Position numbers and translations under genes: made by a program
Shown: piece after piece, positions 27,131 to 36,722 of the stretch
How positions within the stretch are numbered: position 1 is the first letter of the stretch
Layout: every line of letters begins with the position of its first letter
Notes under the pieces: generated by a model
The model's input: the letters and a program-made list of their open reading frames with translations, nothing else
Told to the model about the DNA's origin: nothing
The model's database searches: none
From: Aquamicrobium lusatiense
GTDB lineage: Bacteria; Pseudomonadota; Alphaproteobacteria; Rhizobiales; Rhizobiaceae
Reading direction: 5' to 3'
DNA: 64,000 bases
Assembly: GCF_014201615.1 (NCBI RefSeq)
Contig: NZ_JACHEU010000002.1
Location: forward strand, 248,001 to 312,000

Positions 27131-27159
27131 CTTCTAGACACTTCATGGGTGCTTGTCAA
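27131..27159 (-). promoter_or_regulatory. Candidate sigma-70 promoter for hpf
   Basis: On the minus strand TTGACA (27159-27154), a 17-bp spacer and TAGAAG (27136-27131) lie between rpoN and hpf. The leader of about 180 nt then holds two mutually exclusive GC hairpins (CCCGCC/GGCGGG and GCGGGTC/GACCCGC, 27099-27131). Confidence 0.5.
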
Positions 27160-27192
27160 CGAAACGGCGACCGGCAGCGCTGTGCCCCGGCG

Positions 27193-28719
27193 TCAGCCTT
27201 TCAGGCCGGCGCGCGCCCGCTTCTCGCGCCTGCGCTGGACCGAAGAGGGAATATTCATAGCTTCCCGATACTTGGCGACCGTGCGTCGAGCGATATCGAT
27301 GCCTTCCTCCTTCAGGCGATCAACAATCGTGTCATCCGAAAGTACACAGCTCATTTCCTCGGCTTCGATCAGTTCGCGAATCCTGTCACGCACGGCTTCG
27401 GAGGAATGGGATTCGCCCTCGCCGGATGCTGCGATCGCCACGGTGAAGAAATAGCGCATCTCGAACACGCCGCGCGGCGTGTTCATGTACTTGTTGGCGG
27501 TGGCCCGACTGACAGTCGATTCGTGCATGCCGATGGCGTCGGCCACGGTTTTCAGGTTGAGCGGCCGCAGGTGCCGCACGCCATGAGCCAGAAAGGCATC
27601 CTGCTGGCGCACGATCTCGGAAGCCACCTTCAGGATGGTCCTCGCGCGCTGGTCGAGGCTGCGCGCCAGCCAGTTGGCGCTCTGCAGACATTGCCCGAGA
27701 AAATCCTTTTCGCCCTGATCCCGCGTCTGGGCGGACACCCGTGCAAAATAAGTCTGGTCGATCAGCACGCGCGGCAGGGCATCGGCATTCAGTTCCACCG
27801 TCCACCCACCATCGCTGGCGGGCCGCACCTCGACATCGGGCACGAGCGTCTCGCTGTTCCCTCCGGAAAAGGCGAGGCCCGGACGCGGATCCAGCCCCCG
27901 GATCTCGGCCAGCATATCCAGAAGGTCTTCCTCATCGACGCCGCAGATGCGCCTGAGCGACTGGAAATCCCTGCGGGCGAGAAGATCGAGCCTCTCCAGC
28001 AGCGCCCGCATGGCCGGATCGAGCCGGTTGCGGGCACGAAGCTGGATGGACAGGCATTCGGCAAGGTCACGTGCGAACAGCCCCGGCGGATCGAAATTCC
28101 GGCAACGGGAGAGCACGGCCTCGACGCTGTCGGCATCCGTGCCGAGCCGTTCGGCACATTCGCCCGGATCGGCCCGCAAATAACCGGCCTCGTCGAGACA
28201 ATCGGCAAGCTCGGCCGCGATCATCCGTTCCCGCGGATCGGTGAACGCAAAGGCAATCTGTTCCGCGATGTGATCGCGCAATGTGACGGGTGCGGCCGCC
28301 AGATCCTCAAGATCGAACCCCTCGGAAGTTCCACCGGCGGATCCGCCAGCGGCGGATTTCCACTGCATCGACAAGGAAGGGTCAAGCTGTTCGGAACGCC
28401 CCGGATCATCCGGAAACAGATTTTCAAGAGACGAATCCAACCGCTCCGATATCGCCTCGGAAGAGAGCCCCGCTTCTTTGCCGAACCAGTCGTCGCCGGT
28501 TTCGCCGGCACTGTTCGATCCGGATTCCGGCTCCGGTCCGGCCATATCTTCGGGGACGCTCTCCGCCCGCTCCAGCAGAGGATTGCGCTCAACCTCTTCG
28601 TCGACGAAATGCTCCAGCTCGGCATGGGTAAACTGCAGCAGGCGTATCGACTGCAGCAGTTGCGGCGTCATCACCAGCGACTGCGTCTGCCTGACCTGCA
28701 ATTTTGCCGAGAGTGCCAT
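27193..28719 (-). CDS. rpoN: RNA polymerase sigma-54 factor
   Basis: 508 residues from ATG 28719. Region I (L-x-x-R-Q-T-Q-S-L-V-M-T-P-Q-L-L-Q-S-I-R-L-L), an acidic region II, the core-binding domain, a C-terminal HTH, and the RpoN box A-R-R-T-V-A-K-Y-R-E at the end are all present. Directs enhancer-dependent transcription of nitrogen and carbon-scavenging genes. Standard position downstream of lptB; the in-frame extension to 28821 is not needed. Confidence 0.97.
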   Translation of the reverse strand: MALSAKLQVRQTQSLVMTPQLLQSIRLLQFTHAELEHFVDEEVERNPLLERAESVPEDMAGPEPESGSNSAGETGDDWFGKEAGLSSEAISERLDSSLENLFPDDPGRSEQLDPSLSMQWKSAAGGSAGGTSEGFDLEDLAAAPVTLRDHIAEQIAFAFTDPRERMIAAELADCLDEAGYLRADPGECAERLGTDADSVEAVLSRCRNFDPPGLFARDLAECLSIQLRARNRLDPAMRALLERLDLLARRDFQSLRRICGVDEEDLLDMLAEIRGLDPRPGLAFSGGNSETLVPDVEVRPASDGGWTVELNADALPRVLIDQTYFARVSAQTRDQGEKDFLGQCLQSANWLARSLDQRARTILKVASEIVRQQDAFLAHGVRHLRPLNLKTVADAIGMHESTVSRATANKYMNTPRGVFEMRYFFTVAIAASGEGESHSSEAVRDRIRELIEAEEMSCVLSDDTIVDRLKEEGIDIARRTVAKYREAMNIPSSVQRRREKRARAGLKG

Positions 28720-28925
28720 CCGGTAGCGTTTCTTCCCACGAAGCAACGGGAAAAGAGATTTTCCGTGCCAGCAATTCAAACTGGCCCGGCTTTTGCTTGT
28801 CAAGCGCGATGGCACGCGCAAACCCTGCTCGCGCCCGCATTTGCATCAGAAAGCGTCAGGCGGAGCAGCGTTCGGGAGGGAAAAGACAGCTTTCGGAAGA
28901 AAAGGCGCTATCGCAGCGAGAGGCT

Positions 28926-29738
28926 TCAGAGCGTGAAGCCTTCGCCGAGATAGAGACGCCGCACATCGGCGTTGGCGACCACTTCCTCGGCCCGACCATG
29001 GGTGAGAACTTCGCCGGCGTGGATGATGTAGGCGCGGTCGATGAGCCCCAGCGTCTCGCGCACATTGTGATCGGTGATCAGCACGCCGATGCCGCGCTTG
29101 GTGAGATGGCGCACCAGTTGCTGGATATCGGCCACAGCAATGGGATCGATACCCGCGAATGGCTCGTCCAGCAGCATATAGGCCGGCCGGCTGGCCAGCG
29201 CCCGCGCGATCTCCAGTCGCCGGCGTTCGCCGCCAGACAACGCCATCGACGGCGCATGGCGAAGATGGCTGATATGGAACTCTTCGAGCAGCTCATCGAG
29301 GTTCTTCTCGCGCTGCTTGCGGCTCTTTTCGACGACTTCCAGCACCGCGCGTATGTTCTGCTCGACGCTCAGCCCCCGGAAGATGGAGGTTTCCTGCGGC
29401 AGATAGCCGATGCCCAGCCGCGCCCGGCGATACATGGGCATCGAGGTGACATCGTAACCATCGATCTCGATGGTGCCTTCGTCCACCGGAACCAGCCCGG
29501 TAACCATGTAGAAGCAGGTCGTCTTGCCGGCGCCATTGGGCCCAAGCAGGCCCACGGCCTCGCCGGCGCGCACGCCAAGCGAAACGCCGTTGACGACCCT
29601 TCGGCCCTTATAGCTCTTGGTCAGGCCGCGGGCGATCAGCGTACCCTTGAGCCCGGACGAAACGGCCTCATCCTTCGGCGGGGAAGCAGTCTCGCTGGCC
29701 TTGCGTCCGGACAGGCCGAACTTCTGAAGTGAAAGCAT
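28926..29738 (-). CDS. lptB: LPS export ABC transporter ATP-binding protein
   Basis: 270 residues, with about 30 extra at the N-terminus before the ABC fold. Walker A G-P-N-G-A-G-K-T-T near residue 68, LptB-type S-G-G-E-R-R-R-L-E-I-A-R signature, Walker B Y-M-L-L-D-E-P-F-A-G-I-D. Drives lipopolysaccharide extraction with LptF/LptG, which lie outside the window. Eight nt after lptA. Confidence 0.97.
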   Translation of the reverse strand: MLSLQKFGLSGRKASETASPPKDEAVSSGLKGTLIARGLTKSYKGRRVVNGVSLGVRAGEAVGLLGPNGAGKTTCFYMVTGLVPVDEGTIEIDGYDVTSMPMYRRARLGIGYLPQETSIFRGLSVEQNIRAVLEVVEKSRKQREKNLDELLEEFHISHLRHAPSMALSGGERRRLEIARALASRPAYMLLDEPFAGIDPIAVADIQQLVRHLTKRGIGVLITDHNVRETLGLIDRAYIIHAGEVLTHGRAEEVVANADVRRLYLGEGFTL

Positions 29739-29746
29739 CCGCGATC

Positions 29747-30319
29747 CTACGGTTTCTTCTGCGAACCCGGAGAGATCGACATCATGACCCTCTTGCCGCA
29801 GGCCTCCACCTGAGCGAGGCCGGTTTTCATCTGCACGGTCAGCTTGCAGCCGGTAAGAACATTGTCGCCGTCAGACAGGACCACCTTGTCGCCCGACAGA
29901 ACCAGAACCTCGGTCTTCATGTCGAAGGTGCCGCGATCGCCCGTGGCGACCTGCGTGTCGGACTTGATGTAAACCTTGTCCCTGACCTCAAGCCGGTCGA
30001 TGTTGGCCGTGCCGGTGGTGGCGGAGCCCGCAGCAGCGTCGGCATTACCGCCCTTGTCGTTGACGTAATAAACATCCATGGAACCGGCCTTGAGCAGGGT
30101 CGGCCCCTGAATAACCTGCACATTGCCGGTGAAAATGGCGAGACTTTCGTTCTCACGCACTTCCAGCTTGTCGCTTTCGATCTCGATTGGCTGATCACCC
30201 GCCAGCTTCAGGCCCGACATGGTGCCGGTGCCGCCCGACTGGGCAAAGGCGGAGCCCGCCACGACAAGGGACAAGGCAGATGCAAGCGCTGCAAGCCTCA
30301 TCGAATCACTGCGTAGCAT
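29747..30319 (-). CDS. lptA: LPS transport periplasmic protein LptA
   Basis: 190 residues. A signal peptide ends in A-F-A-Q and is followed by an OstA/LptA beta-jellyroll (P-I-E-I-E-S-D-K-L-E-V-R-E-N near residue 45, and a second D-K-V-Y-I-K-S-D half). Forms the periplasmic LPS bridge. The ATG at 30319 has GGAGA six nt upstream and overlaps the lptC stop by 14 nt; ATG 30301 is an alternative. Confidence 0.94.
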   Translation of the reverse strand: MLRSDSMRLAALASALSLVVAGSAFAQSGGTGTMSGLKLAGDQPIEIESDKLEVRENESLAIFTGNVQVIQGPTLLKAGSMDVYYVNDKGGNADAAAGSATTGTANIDRLEVRDKVYIKSDTQVATGDRGTFDMKTEVLVLSGDKVVLSDGDNVLTGCKLTVQMKTGLAQVEACGKRVMMSISPGSQKKP

Positions 30320-31007
30320 TGGTGTCTCCGCTCTTTTTCTGATCCGCCTTCCGGGCGGCGGGGTCGATGCTCACGCGAACCCGCTTCTCGAATATCATGA
30401 CCTTGCCGCCATCTTCCACCGACATCGTGTCGGAAGTGATACGCGATCCGGCCCGGCTGATTTCGACGGGTTGCTCCGTCTTCATATTGCCTTTGTCCAT
30501 GTCGAGAAAGGCCGATTTCAGCTTTGCAACCATTCCGTCGGTGGTCGTGACCGTAATTTCGTTGTCCAGCTGCAGCGTATTGCCCGAACGATCATAAGAA
30601 CCGTTTAACGCATCCACCTTCGCGGTGGTCTCCGCATTCAGCGGCAGCCGGGCGCTGATGCCCTCCAGCTCGATCACGCCTTCTTTGGCGGTATCCTGCA
30701 CGGCCCGAACCGCCGTCATCGCGTAAGGCAGAAGCGCCTTGGTGAAGCCTTCCAGCTTCGGATTGGACATCACCAGCTTGCCATCGGAAAAAGCGCTGCT
30801 CTCGGTCGTGACCGGCACCTCGTCGGGAGCAACCATATAAGAATAAAGCGGAAAGGCGACGGCCATGGCAATGGCGATCGCCGGAACCACGAATTTAAGC
30901 CTGCGCACCCGGCGCGAATGCTGCTGGGCGCGGTCGAAGGCTGCTTCGCGCTGGCCGTCGCCCGCCTGGGCAAGCGCGGGCCGCGGCAGTCTGTCTTCCA
31001 TGCCCAT
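30306..31007 (-). CDS. lptC: LPS export protein LptC
   Basis: About 233 residues. Cytoplasmic N-terminus, one transmembrane helix (V-V-P-A-I-A-I-A-M-A-V-A-F-P-L-Y near residues 40-56), then a periplasmic LptC beta-jellyroll with P-K-L-E-G-F and V-E-I-S-R-A-G-S-R-I-T-S-D. Start uncertain: ATG 31007 (used), ATG 31001, GTG 31019 or TTG 31028. First gene of the lpt-rpoN series; in many rhizobia the ribonuclease D gene precedes it, but here that gene lies near 57.5 kb. Confidence 0.93.
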   Translation of the reverse strand: MGMEDRLPRPALAQAGDGQREAAFDRAQQHSRRVRRLKFVVPAIAIAMAVAFPLYSYMVAPDEVPVTTESSAFSDGKLVMSNPKLEGFTKALLPYAMTAVRAVQDTAKEGVIELEGISARLPLNAETTAKVDALNGSYDRSGNTLQLDNEITVTTTDGMVAKLKSAFLDMDKGNMKTEQPVEISRAGSRITSDTMSVEDGGKVMIFEKRVRVSIDPAARKADQKKSGDTNATQ

Positions 31008-31265
31008 CGGATCTGTCACTGGTGACAAAACAACTACTTTCTACAAAAGGAAGCTCACGCCTTATGCCCAGTAATTCGGGAGGCGGAACGTTTCAAACAA
31101 GTCCGGACGGATCAAAACCGTAAAAATATGACCAGTCTAAGGATACACGATGGCGCAAATGGCCCGCAAGACCTCCTTTACGGCGCAAAACGGGCAAAAG
31201 TGGTGGTCGCCGGCGGCACGATGATCTAGATAGGCACTGCCCATATCCCATCCAAGAGGCTGAGC

Positions 31266-32216
31266 ATGGCACAGAGAGCCGATGACCTGATCGACCGGCG
31301 CAGACTTCGGCGCAAGCTGACATTCTGGCGCGCACTGACAATCATCGTCATCCTGCTTGCCATAGGCGGCATCGCAGCCTGGTTTGGCGGCGATGGCACC
31401 GGCTCAGGCTCCCATATCGCCAAGGTCCGGATCACGGGCACCATCACCCAGGACGACAAGCTGCTCGAACGGCTGGAGAAGATTCGCAAATCGCCGCGCG
31501 TCGCCGGCGTCATCGTCCAGATCGACTCGCCCGGCGGCACCACGACCGGCGGGGAATCCATTTACGAGGCCGTGCGCAAGATCGCCGCTGAAAAGCCGGT
31601 GGTCGCGGAAGTCGGCACGCTGGCGGCCTCCGCCGGCTACATGATCGCCAGCGCCACGGATCATATCGTGGCCCGCCAGTCCTCGATCGTCGGCTCGATC
31701 GGCGTGCTGATCCAGTATCCGGACGTCACCGGCCTGATGGACAAGATCGGCATCAAGCTGGAAGAGGTGAAATCCTCGCCGCTCAAGGCCTCGCCCTCGC
31801 CCTTCAAGCCGACCAACGAGGAAGAGCGCGCCATGGTGCGCCGCCTGATCATGGACAGCTACGACTGGTTCGTCGACATCGTCGCCAACCGCCGGTCGAT
31901 GACCCGCGAGCAGGCGCTTGCGCTCGCCGACGGATCGATCTTCACCGGCCGGCAGGGCTTGCAGAACAAGCTCGTCGACGCTCTCGGGGGAGAGGAAGAA
32001 GCCGTGGCGTGGCTGGAAAGCAAGGGCGTTGCGCCCGATCTCAGGGTTATCGAGTGGAAGCCTAAGGAGGGAACCGCAAGCCTTCTTTTGTCGCAATCGC
32101 TGGTACGCAACATCGCGCGCGCTCTGGGTCTGCCCGAGCAAAGCGGCGACGTGGTCAGGGAGCTTGGCATGGAGCGGCTGTTCCTTGACGGGCTGGTGTC
32201 GGTCTGGCACCCTTGA
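31266..32216 (+). CDS. sppA: Signal peptide peptidase SppA, short form
   Basis: 316 residues with one N-terminal membrane anchor (about 22-42). Serine nucleophile in A-S-A-G-Y-M-I-A and general-base Lys in S-P-L-K-A-S-P, the Ser-Lys dyad of the S49 family; D-S-P-G-G upstream forms the oxyanion region. Degrades cleaved signal peptides in the inner membrane. Divergent from lptC and followed by ihfB. Confidence 0.96.
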   Translation: MAQRADDLIDRRRLRRKLTFWRALTIIVILLAIGGIAAWFGGDGTGSGSHIAKVRITGTITQDDKLLERLEKIRKSPRVAGVIVQIDSPGGTTTGGESIYEAVRKIAAEKPVVAEVGTLAASAGYMIASATDHIVARQSSIVGSIGVLIQYPDVTGLMDKIGIKLEEVKSSPLKASPSPFKPTNEEERAMVRRLIMDSYDWFVDIVANRRSMTREQALALADGSIFTGRQGLQNKLVDALGGEEEAVAWLESKGVAPDLRVIEWKPKEGTASLLLSQSLVRNIARALGLPEQSGDVVRELGMERLFLDGLVSVWHP

Positions 32217-32298
32217 CAGTCCCGCTTTCAAATGAAAAAAGCGAATGAAATCATCTGCATAATTTCGACCGCATGTTGTCCGCAAGGGGATTGCCCGC

Positions 32299-32583
32299 AT
32301 GATCAAGTCTGAACTCGTGCAAATCATTGCCTCTCGCAACCCGCATCTTTTCCTGCGCGATGTCGAAAACATCGTCAGCGCGGTGTTTGATGAGATCACC
32401 GATGCGCTGGCGGAGGGCAACCGCGTGGAGTTGCGCGGCTTCGGCGCCTTCTCGGTGAAGAACCGCCCCGCCCGCACCGGACGCAACCCGCGCACGGGCG
32501 AAGCGGTCGAGGTCGAGGAGAAGTGGGTTCCCTTCTTCAAGACCGGCAAGGAACTGCGTGAAAGGCTGAACGCGGAGGACTAA
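32299..32583 (+). CDS. ihfB: Integration host factor, beta subunit
   Basis: 94 residues. [11 protein letters not shown] and [22 protein letters not shown] carry the beta-arm that enters the DNA minor groove. With IhfA (not in the window) it bends DNA and assists sigma-54 promoters, among others. Confidence 0.97.
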   Translation: MIKSELVQIIASRNPHLFLRDVENIVSAVFDEITDALAEGNRVELRGFGAFSVKNRPARTGRNPRTGEAVEVEEKWVPFFKTGKELRERLNAED

Positions 32584-32794
32584 AGCCTGTCGCCCGAAAG
32601 CGGGAACCGCCTTCGGGACAACGACATGCGTAAAAACAGGAACTTAAAGCGTAAGCGGCAACTCTGAGAGATCGCGACACGCTTTAGAGCGACTGACGTC
32701 CGGATAAATCCGGGCCGCTGCTCTATCTCTTTGTTTGAGCCGCATTTATGCGACGTCAGACGACTTCGCTGACTGCAAAATGCTCCAGGCGTCA
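32584..32794. repeat. Composite Rhizobiales intergenic repeat (modules A and C)
   Basis: Module A (32584-32690, minus orientation) has CGGGACAACGACATGCG, AAACAGGAACTTAAAGCG and GATCGCGACACGCTTTA blocks shared with the copies near 2.6 kb and 13.1 kb. A short inverted repeat (AGAGC ... GCTCT with CCGGAT/ATCCGG inside) separates it from module C (about 32720-32794): GCTCTATCTCTTTGTTT, GCATTTATGCGA, ACTGCAAAATGCTC. Module C returns inverted at 50226-50300. The repeat ends just before the lapA ribosome-binding region. Confidence 0.78.
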
Positions 32795-32804
32795 GGAATT
32801 TCCA

Positions 32805-33158
32805 ATGTTCAATCGCTTCGCTCTCGTTCTCGTCTTCGTGCCGCTGGCCATCATTCTGATCGCGCTGGCGGTGGCGAACCGCGCTCCGGTTGCGTTCACC
32901 GTCGATCCGTTCAACCCCGGCAATCCGGCGCTGACCTACACGCTGCCCTTCTTCGTGTTCCTGTTCGCCGCACTGGCGCTCGGCATGCTGATCGGAAGCC
33001 TGGCCACATGGTTCCGGCAGGGGCGCTACCGCAAGCTGGCCCGCCAGCGCGCGATCGAGGCCGAAAGCCTGAAGCAGGCAGCAGGCGCGCGTCCGGCTGC
33101 CGCGAACCCGAACAATCCGGCCCCTCGCAATCCGGCGCTACCGCACCCGAGCGCCTGA
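32805..33158 (+). CDS. lapA: LapA-domain (DUF1049) membrane protein
   Basis: 117 residues from ATG 32805 (SD CAGGAA). Two transmembrane helices (about 5-25 and 47-70), with V-A-N-R-A-P-V-A-F-T-V-D-P-F between them. The cytoplasmic C-terminus starts W-F-R-Q-G-R-Y-R-K and ends in an Ala/Pro/Asn-rich tail. LapA-domain proteins take part in envelope/LPS quality control in enterobacteria; the rhizobial role is less clear. The sppA-ihfB-lapA order is conserved. Confidence 0.9.
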   Translation: MFNRFALVLVFVPLAIILIALAVANRAPVAFTVDPFNPGNPALTYTLPFFVFLFAALALGMLIGSLATWFRQGRYRKLARQRAIEAESLKQAAGARPAAANPNNPAPRNPALPHPSA

Positions 33159-33174
33159 GTCGACACGGAACGGT

Positions 33175-34179
33175 TCAGCGCCTGCCGGCGATGAACCCGG
33201 CTATTTCATCGGACAAGCCCGCAGCCAGAGGCATTTCGGCATCGCCATAGGCGGCAAAATTGGCGATGAGATTATCCTTCGGCGTCTCTTTCAGTACGTG
33301 ATTCATACCGGGGAAAATCTTCAGCTGCGCCGACGGCTGGGCCTGTGACAGGTTTTTTGCATCAACCACCCTCACCTGAAGATCATTGTCGCCCTGCACG
33401 ATCAGCACCGGCACCCTCAGCTTTGCAATCAGTTCTGCCGGTTTGTAGCTCAGCAGATCGATGAGAAAGCCCTGAATGCTTTCCGGAAACAGCGGCCGCA
33501 CGATCCCGGGAAGGCTGGCGACATCGACCTTCTCGCCGCGTTCCAGCGTTCTGGTCGCCTCCAGAAGCTGGGGCAGGACAGGCCGGTTGGCAGGGTTCCC
33601 CGTAAATTGCTCCCGCAGGATCTCGCCCAGCGGACGGCCGGGCGCGGAGACGAGCACCACGCCGCACAGGTCCGGCCCCGCCATCTGCGCGGCGATCAGG
33701 GCGACCAGACCGCCCTCGCTGTGGCCCACCAGCCAGGCGCAGTCCGTTCCCGCCTTCTCGCGCGCGACCTTCAGCCAGGCAATGGCGTCTCCCGCATAGT
33801 CCGTCATGCGCACGTCATTGGCGTCGGGAAAACCGGTGGTGCTTGCGAACATGCCACGCTTGTCGATGCGGATCGAACCAATTTCCTTTTCGGCCAGTTC
33901 CTCTGCCAGCATCTTCAGATAGCCCGCCTTGATGCCGAGCGGATTATTGCCGTCATGGTCGGTTGGACCGGAGCCCGGGATGATGACGGCCACCGGCTGT
34001 CCTGACCGGTCGCCGGGAAGGAGCATGTACCCCTTCAGGACGCCTTCCTCCACCTGCGCCTCGACAACCGTTTCGGCCAGCCGCGCGGCCACTGCATCGG
34101 CAAGCGATGGCGAAACGACGCAGGAACAGAGGAGCGTGGCGGCCGCCAGAGCAGCCCTTTTCATGCCGGTTGCCTGCAT
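33175..34179 (-). CDS. Exported alpha/beta-hydrolase
   Basis: 334 residues from ATG 34179 (SD GAGGG). Signal sequence of about 27 residues containing L-L-C-S-C, possibly a lipobox but not a canonical one. Hydrolase core: V-A-V-I-I-P-G-S-G-P-T-D-H-D-G-N oxyanion region, nucleophile elbow G-H-S-E-G-G (Ser near residue 152), acid in G-D-N-D-L-Q-V and catalytic His in G-M-N-H-V. Resembles periplasmic serine aminopeptidase S33-like esterases. Substrate unknown. Confidence 0.87.
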   Translation of the reverse strand: MQATGMKRAALAAATLLCSCVVSPSLADAVAARLAETVVEAQVEEGVLKGYMLLPGDRSGQPVAVIIPGSGPTDHDGNNPLGIKAGYLKMLAEELAEKEIGSIRIDKRGMFASTTGFPDANDVRMTDYAGDAIAWLKVAREKAGTDCAWLVGHSEGGLVALIAAQMAGPDLCGVVLVSAPGRPLGEILREQFTGNPANRPVLPQLLEATRTLERGEKVDVASLPGIVRPLFPESIQGFLIDLLSYKPAELIAKLRVPVLIVQGDNDLQVRVVDAKNLSQAQPSAQLKIFPGMNHVLKETPKDNLIANFAAYGDAEMPLAAGLSDEIAGFIAGRR

Positions 34180-34265
34180 CTTGCCCTCACAATGGGTGCG
34201 GGCCATGTTGCGACCCGTCTGCCGCTATGGCAGAAGCGCAGGCATATTTCCACCGGAGCATTCGC

Positions 34266-35285
34266 TTGAAAGCCACGCGCAACAGGAGCCATGAGGCAAG
34301 GCCGCGACCGGAGCGAGACGCCCGTCCCGAGCAGGAACGCGAGCCGCAGCACCAGCCGAAGCGCCAGCTTGTGCGCCGCGAAGGCCCGCTGCCGGCCGAA
34401 AGGCTGCCGCTGATCCTCGAGGTCGCGCCCAGCGACGACTACGCACTGCTCGACAGCGGCGACGGGCGCAAGCTGGAGCAATACGGCCCCTATCGCATCG
34501 TGCGCCCGGAGGGACAGGCGATCTGGCGCCCTGCCCTGCCCGACAGGGAATGGGGCCGCGCCGACGCCATTTTCACCGGCAACACCGATGAGGAAGGTAT
34601 GGGCCGCTGGCAGTTTCCCCGCAATCCGCTCGGCGAAACATGGCCGATGAAGCATGACGGCATCGATTATCTCGGCCGCTTCACCTCGTTTCGCCATGTC
34701 GGCGTCTTTCCCGAACAGGGCTCCCACTGGGACCATATGGCCGCCCTCATCGAAAATGCCCGGCGGCCGGTGAAGGTGCTCAACCTGTTCGGCTATACCG
34801 GCCTTGCCTCGCTGGTCGCCGCCCGCGCCGGGGCGGAGGTCACCCATGTCGACGCCTCGAAGAAGGCGATCGGCTGGGCCCGCGAAAATCAGGAAGTGGC
34901 GCGGCTAACCAACAAGCCGATCCGCTGGATCGTCGAGGACGCGATGAAATTCGCCGAGCGCGAGGAGCGCCGCGGCAGCCGCTACGACATCATCCTGTTC
35001 GATCCGCCCGCCTATGGGCGCGGACCCAAGGGCGAAGTGTGGCAACTGTTCGAGCATCTGCCCGCACTTGCCGACATCTGCCGCTCGATCCTGACGCCGA
35101 AGCCGCTGGCCGTCGTGCTCACCGCCTATTCGATCCGCGCCTCCTTCTTCGCCATCCATGCGCTGATGCGCGACACCTTCGCCGGCATGGGCGGCGCCGT
35201 GGAATCCGGAGAACTGATCATCCGCGAGAAATCGGCCGGCCGCGCGCTTTCCACCTCGCTCTTTTCCAGATGGGTCGCCAGATGA
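34266..35285 (+). CDS. Class I SAM-dependent rRNA methyltransferase, RlmI-like
   Basis: About 339 residues. Central Rossmann methyltransferase with L-N-L-F-G-Y-T-G-L-A-S-L (SAM loop), V-D-A-S-K-K-A-I and the catalytic D-P-P-A-Y-G segment typical of m5C23S-type enzymes (RlmI/RlmK family); the first ~60 residues are a charged extension. The start is uncertain: TTG 34266 has a well-placed GGAG and is used, with ATG 34227 as alternative. Overlaps the next gene by 4 nt (ATGA) in an RNA-modification pair. Confidence 0.88.
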   Translation: MKATRNRSHEARPRPERDARPEQEREPQHQPKRQLVRREGPLPAERLPLILEVAPSDDYALLDSGDGRKLEQYGPYRIVRPEGQAIWRPALPDREWGRADAIFTGNTDEEGMGRWQFPRNPLGETWPMKHDGIDYLGRFTSFRHVGVFPEQGSHWDHMAALIENARRPVKVLNLFGYTGLASLVAARAGAEVTHVDASKKAIGWARENQEVARLTNKPIRWIVEDAMKFAEREERRGSRYDIILFDPPAYGRGPKGEVWQLFEHLPALADICRSILTPKPLAVVLTAYSIRASFFAIHALMRDTFAGMGGAVESGELIIREKSAGRALSTSLFSRWVAR

Positions 35286-36136
35286 GCGAACATGAAAAAC
35301 GCCGTCCGGTCGGACGGGTCAAGGAAGTCACCAGCCTGTCCAATCCGCTGGTCAAGGACATCAAGGCGCTGGCTCTGAAGAAATTCCGCGACCAGAACAA
35401 TGCCTTCATGGCCGAGGGGCTGAAGCTGGTCATCGACGCGCTCGATCTCGGCTGGGAAATCCGCACGCTGATCTTCGCCAAGGCCGGACGCGGCAATGCG
35501 GCGGTCGAAAAGGTCGCCGCCCGCACCGTGGCCGCTGGCGGCGACGTGCTGGAAGTCTCGGAGAAAGTGCTGTCCTCCATCACCCGCCGCGACAATCCGC
35601 AGATGGTGGTCGGCGTGTTCACGCAGCGTCTGGTTCCGCTGAAAGACATTCGGCCAGCCAGGGGCGATGTCTGGGTGGCGCTCGACCGGGTGCGCGATCC
35701 GGGCAATCTCGGCACCGTCATCCGCACCGTTGATGCGGTCGGCGCCAAAGGCGTCATCCTCGTCGGCGACACCACCGATCCATTCTCGCTGGAAACGGTG
35801 CGCGCCACCATGGGCTCGATCTTCGCCGTTCCAGTCGCGAAAACCAGTGTGGAAGCCTTCCTTGCCTGGCGCAAGGGCTTTCCGGGCCTCGTCGCCGGCA
35901 CGCATCTGAAAGGCGCGGTCGATTATCGCTCGGTCGACTTCTCGGACAAGCCGGTGCTGCTTATGATGGGCAACGAGCAGCAGGGCCTGCCTGACGATCT
36001 GGCGCAAAACTGCGACCGCTTGTTGCGCATTCCGCAGGCCGGCCGCGCCGATTCGCTCAACCTCGCAGTGGCAACCGGCGTGATGCTGTTCGAGATCCGC
36101 CGCGGGGCACTCTCGCTGGAGGCGCCCGCCCCATGA
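35282..36136 (+). CDS. TrmH/SpoU-family RNA 2'-O-methyltransferase
   Basis: 284 residues. N-terminal substrate-binding domain followed by the SPOUT knot: [16 protein letters not shown] (motif 1), G-N-E-Q-Q-G-L (motif 2) and [15 protein letters not shown] (motif 3). Methylates a ribose in rRNA or tRNA (RlmB/TrmH class; target undecided). ATGA overlaps at both ends link it with the preceding methyltransferase and lspA. Confidence 0.94.
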   Translation: MSEHEKRRPVGRVKEVTSLSNPLVKDIKALALKKFRDQNNAFMAEGLKLVIDALDLGWEIRTLIFAKAGRGNAAVEKVAARTVAAGGDVLEVSEKVLSSITRRDNPQMVVGVFTQRLVPLKDIRPARGDVWVALDRVRDPGNLGTVIRTVDAVGAKGVILVGDTTDPFSLETVRATMGSIFAVPVAKTSVEAFLAWRKGFPGLVAGTHLKGAVDYRSVDFSDKPVLLMMGNEQQGLPDDLAQNCDRLLRIPQAGRADSLNLAVATGVMLFEIRRGALSLEAPAP

Positions 36137-36645
36137 GTTCCACCCCTGCCCCATCTGCCGCCGGCAAGGGTCTTGGCCTCTATGCGATCCTCGCCATCGT
36201 CGCCATCGTGCTCGACCAGTGGATCAAATACGCGGTCGAAAGCGGACTTCCCTTTCAGGAGAAGATCGACCTCCTGCCGTTTCTGGCGCTGTTTCGCACC
36301 TACAACACCGGCATCGCCTTCTCGATGCTGTCTTCCTTCGGCGACACCGGGCTGATCGTCATCTCGCTCGTCGTATCGGCCTTCATCGTCTATCTGGCGC
36401 TGCGCAGCACGCCGCGCCAGCTCTTCGCCCGGCTTGGATTTGCGCTCATCCTCGGCGGTGCGATGGGCAACGTCATCGACCGCGCCATCTACGGCCATGT
36501 CGTGGACTACATCCTCTTCCACACGCCGCACTGGTCCTTCGCCGTGTTCAATCTGGCGGATGTCTTCATCAGCGTCGGCGCTTTTCTGGTGGTGGTGGAG
36601 GAGTTCATCGGCTGGCGCTACGAGGTCAGATCGCACGACGACTGA
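36133..36645 (+). CDS. lspA: Lipoprotein signal peptidase (signal peptidase II)
   Basis: 170 residues, four transmembrane helices. Catalytic aspartates lie in G-N-V-I-D-R-A and F-N-L-A-D-V-F, the two family motifs. Cleaves prolipoprotein signal peptides after lipidation, for example of the TPR lipoprotein near 11.5 kb. Coupled (ATGA) to the upstream methyltransferase and followed by a strong terminator. Confidence 0.97.
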   Translation: MSSTPAPSAAGKGLGLYAILAIVAIVLDQWIKYAVESGLPFQEKIDLLPFLALFRTYNTGIAFSMLSSFGDTGLIVISLVVSAFIVYLALRSTPRQLFARLGFALILGGAMGNVIDRAIYGHVVDYILFHTPHWSFAVFNLADVFISVGAFLVVVEEFIGWRYEVRSHDD

Positions 36646-36648
36646 TCA

Positions 36649-36681
36649 AAACCCGCGCAATCGGTAAAATTGCGCGGGTTT
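36649..36681 (+). terminator. Rho-independent terminator after lspA
   Basis: AAACCCGCGCAAT (36649-36661) and ATTGCGCGGGTTT (36669-36681): a perfect 13-bp stem with a 7-nt loop. The symmetric A/T ends make it potentially bidirectional. Confidence 0.88.
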
Positions 36682-36722
36682 GCCGAAGCCTTCCCTAAGC
36701 TCTGCCTGTCATTGTTTTGTGT

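Noticed and set aside
27028-28953. 641-codon plus-strand open frame
   Set aside because: Antisense to rpoN, whose RpoN box and domains are complete.
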